DNA of 44,051 bases. Source: Oscillochloris sp. ZM17-4. Its GTDB lineage: Bacteria; Chloroflexota; Chloroflexia; Chloroflexales; Chloroflexaceae. The stretch spans positions 417,535-461,585 of the forward strand of contig NZ_JAIEWN010000001.1 in the NCBI RefSeq assembly GCF_019599295.1, read 5' to 3'. How positions within the stretch are numbered: position 1 is the stretch's first letter; every line of letters starts with the position of its first letter. The position numbers were made by a program, and so were the translations under genes. Below are positions 42,776 to 44,051 of this stretch, in pieces. The notes below the pieces were generated by a model that ran no database searches, was not told the DNA's origin, and saw only the letters and a list, made by a program, of their open reading frames with translations.

Positions 42776-42800
42776 TGTGGGAGAGCGAAGCTCTCCCACA
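42776..42800. repeat. 11-bp palindrome, loop GAA
   Basis: TGTGGGAGAGC (42776-42786) and its complement (42790-42800) around GAA, closed by AGC/GCT. It starts two bases after the terminator T-tract. Confidence 0.82.
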
Positions 42801-42984
42801 CCCTCACCGTACGCGGGCGCGCCAGGGCTCACCCGCGTTTTCTGTGCCCAGAGACACAATCAGAGGTCGCTTCTTAACGCTCCGTTGCGAATGAGCTTCA
42901 CCATAATAGGTGCCTCCCTGCTATGCTGAATACATCTATCCTTCGCTCTGTTGATAGATGTGGCACGCAGAGAAAGGGGCACCC

Positions 42985-43290
42985 ATGGCCCGACCCAAAC
43001 GTCCGCCCCACCCGATGCTGCGGGTTGCGCGCGCACATCTGAGCAAGTTGGCGCCCGAGCTTCGCAACGCTCGGCTACGCATGCGCCAGCTCGATGGCCC
43101 GCCGGGATCGCCGCGCTATGCAGTATCTGTGGATATGTGTGGAGATGTTGCGTCCTGTCCGCACGGTGTCACCGACACCGAGAAATGCCCGATCTTCGCG
43201 TGCTCCCAGCGACGCGCGATCCGGCTTCTCCTCAGCCGCGAGGGCGAACTGCTCCAGGTGATCAATGATGATCTCCGCTGGGAACAATGA
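42985..43290 (+). CDS. small Cys-rich protein, possible metal site
   Basis: A 101-residue protein, not recognised. A basic, Pro-rich start (MARPKRPPHP) is followed by a helical region with many Arg and Leu (12-36), then four cysteines: C52, C58, C68 and C73 (C-x5-C-x9-C-x4-C), with a His at 60. This could form a zinc or iron-sulfur site. The start at 42985 has AAAGGGG eight bases upstream; an ATG at 42958 lies in frame without such a site. The CBS-pair gene follows after 12 bp and the UspA gene after that, so an energy- or stress-related role is suggested by context only. Confidence 0.7.
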   Translation: MARPKRPPHPMLRVARAHLSKLAPELRNARLRMRQLDGPPGSPRYAVSVDMCGDVASCPHGVTDTEKCPIFACSQRRAIRLLLSREGELLQVINDDLRWEQ

Positions 43291-43302
43291 GAGGAGCGCT
43301 CT

Positions 43303-43761
43303 ATGGACACCGTCAAGGTGTGGATGAGCTCGCCGGCAATCATCGCGCGTGATACGGAGACCCTGCCCCATGCCCGCGACATGCTCGCCGCCGAAGGAAT
43401 CCGCCGCCTGCCGGTGGTCAATACCGCCGGCGAGCTTGTCGGCATCGTCACCGAGGGTGATATCAATCGGATCTCAGACTCGCCGGATAGCGATGTCCAA
43501 GAGTACAACCTTTACTACCGCATCCACGACCTGCCGCTGCGCGAGATTATGCGCCGGCCGGTCATCACGGTCACGCCGGATACGCCACTGCACGAGGCCG
43601 CCCATCTCATGATCGCCTGGCGGATCAGCGGCCTCCCTGTGCTCGAACATGGCCATGTCACTGGGGTGATCACCGTCTCAGATATGCTGCGGCGTATCAT
43701 CTGGGACACGAGCGACACCGCATCCAACATGCTCAATGAGCGCACAACCGGCTTTAACTGA
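43303..43761 (+). CDS. CBS domain pair protein
   Basis: A 152-residue stand-alone Bateman module. The first CBS domain covers about 5-58 (MSSPAIIARDTETLPHARDMLAAEGIRRLPVVNTAGELVGIVTEGDI) and the second about 78-135 (MRRPVITVTPDTPLHEAAHLMIAWRISGLPVLEHGHVTGVITVSDML). Such modules bind adenosyl ligands (AMP, ATP, SAM) and report energy state. AGAGGAG lies seven bases before the ATG. It is closely linked to the Cys-rich gene and precedes a UspA gene, a pairing common in stress-response loci. Confidence 0.92.
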   Translation: MDTVKVWMSSPAIIARDTETLPHARDMLAAEGIRRLPVVNTAGELVGIVTEGDINRISDSPDSDVQEYNLYYRIHDLPLREIMRRPVITVTPDTPLHEAAHLMIAWRISGLPVLEHGHVTGVITVSDMLRRIIWDTSDTASNMLNERTTGFN

Positions 43762-43780
43762 CGATTATCTCCCCTTCCTT

Positions 43781-43827
43781 CTGGGGAGGCTGCACGCGCC
43801 CCCGTCTGTCGCGGCCAGCCTCCCCAG
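43781..43827. terminator. 11-bp hairpin between the CBS and UspA genes
   Basis: CTGGGGAGGCT (43781-43791) and AGCCTCCCCAG (43817-43827) are perfect complements around a 25-nt loop. No T-tract. A weak terminator or processing site. Confidence 0.4.
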
Positions 43828-43886
43828 GAGATAGATCCCGTTCGCCCTCCCGAGTCACAACGGAGTTGCTCTGCAAGGAGGTCCCT

Positions 43887-44051
43887 ATGTACCGGCACAT
43901 TCTTGTCCCGCTCGATGGCTCGGCCCTGGCCGAGCAGGTGCTGCCCCACGTCCACGCCCTGGCCGCCAATGAGGGAACAACCAAGATCACGCTGCTGCGG
44001 GCCGTGCCGCCCGTGTTCACCACCAGCGTCGACTACAGCGGCCTGATGGCC
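43887..44051 (+). CDS. universal stress protein UspA family (5' part only)
   Basis: The first 55 residues of a UspA-type protein that continues beyond the window. MYRHILVPLDGSALAEQVLPHV is the typical first strand and helix with the nucleotide-contacting Asp in LVPLDGS. The segment ITLLRAVPP is the second strand. AAGGAGGT four bases before the ATG is the strongest ribosome-binding site in the window. Whether the protein has one or two Usp domains cannot be told from here. Confidence 0.88.
   Translation, partial: MYRHILVPLDGSALAEQVLPHVHALAANEGTTKITLLRAVPPVFTTSVDYSGLMA

Larger units (their letters stand above)
42644..42984. other. 341-bp intergenic region after the efflux operon
   Basis: Holds four hairpins: 42650-42683, 42700-42716 (TGTGCCT/AGGCACA, loop AGC), the terminator at 42723-42774 and 42776-42800. 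From 42801 on no gene or strong promoter is visible; TATGCT at 42922-42927 is a weak -10 for the next gene. Confidence 0.6.

Overview
The window looks like a high-GC (near 70 %) member of the Chloroflexota, most likely of the Chloroflexales/Roseiflexus side of the phylum. This is inferred from gene content and style: a 7TM histidine kinase, MoxR/DUF58/transglutaminase genes, Tat and lipoprotein secretion, MacAB-like efflux without a TolC gene, and an LprG/Rv1410-like lipoprotein plus MFS pair. A homologue of the photosynthetic complex assembly protein PuhE (32692-33477) suggests an anoxygenic phototroph or a descendant of one. No rRNA, tRNA, CRISPR array, integrase or transposase gene was found.

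Layout. 1-3.5 kb: a two-component pair (LuxR-type regulator and HisKA_3 kinase) and two membrane proteins, all on the minus strand. 3.6-7.7 kb: a C-terminally truncated VWA protein, a GPH-type sugar symporter and endonuclease III. 7.7-11 kb: two paralogous CheY-like regulators around a CinA-like gene, the second translationally coupled to a 7TM hybrid-less sensor kinase. 11-15.1 kb: a beta-propeller/peptidoglycan-binding lipoprotein, a His-Ser-rich membrane protein and a Tat-exported 5'-nucleotidase with an LPxTG-like tail. 15.3-19.1 kb: FAD oxidoreductase, zinc alcohol dehydrogenase, SPFH protein and a small membrane partner. 19.4-24.7 kb: galactose mutarotase, Sua5, a half-size chromate transporter and a YjhG/YagF (xylonate) dehydratase whose start lies in repeat DNA. 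24.7-30.1 kb: MFS exporter, SmpB and a large secreted subtilisin. 30.2-33.5 kb: LprG-like lipoprotein, Rv1410/P55-like MFS, PuhE-like protein. 33.5-37.7 kb: two transglutaminases and MoxR on the minus strand, divergent from DUF58. 37.8-42.8 kb: a TetR regulator with two tandem promoter/operator modules driving a MacA/MacB-type efflux operon that ends in a strong terminator. 42.9-44.05 kb: a Cys-rich small protein, a CBS-pair protein and the start of a UspA protein.

The most unusual content is intergenic. At least thirteen near-perfect fold-back palindromes (11-34 bp arms, 2-3 nt loops, usually closed by GC...GC) lie between genes. Six of the elements share a terminal sequence beginning GTAGGGCCGAAGCAT but have unrelated cores. 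Seven elements begin within two bases of a stop codon, and three supply part of that stop. Three members have 19-21 bp arms and a spacer of exactly 33 nt, and in each the right arm carries an ATG in frame with the next gene. Alongside them are seven tracts of 7-bp tandem repeats of four different sequences, one inside a coding region and one arranged as an inverted repeat between divergent genes. No nuclease or transposase that could mobilise these elements is encoded here.
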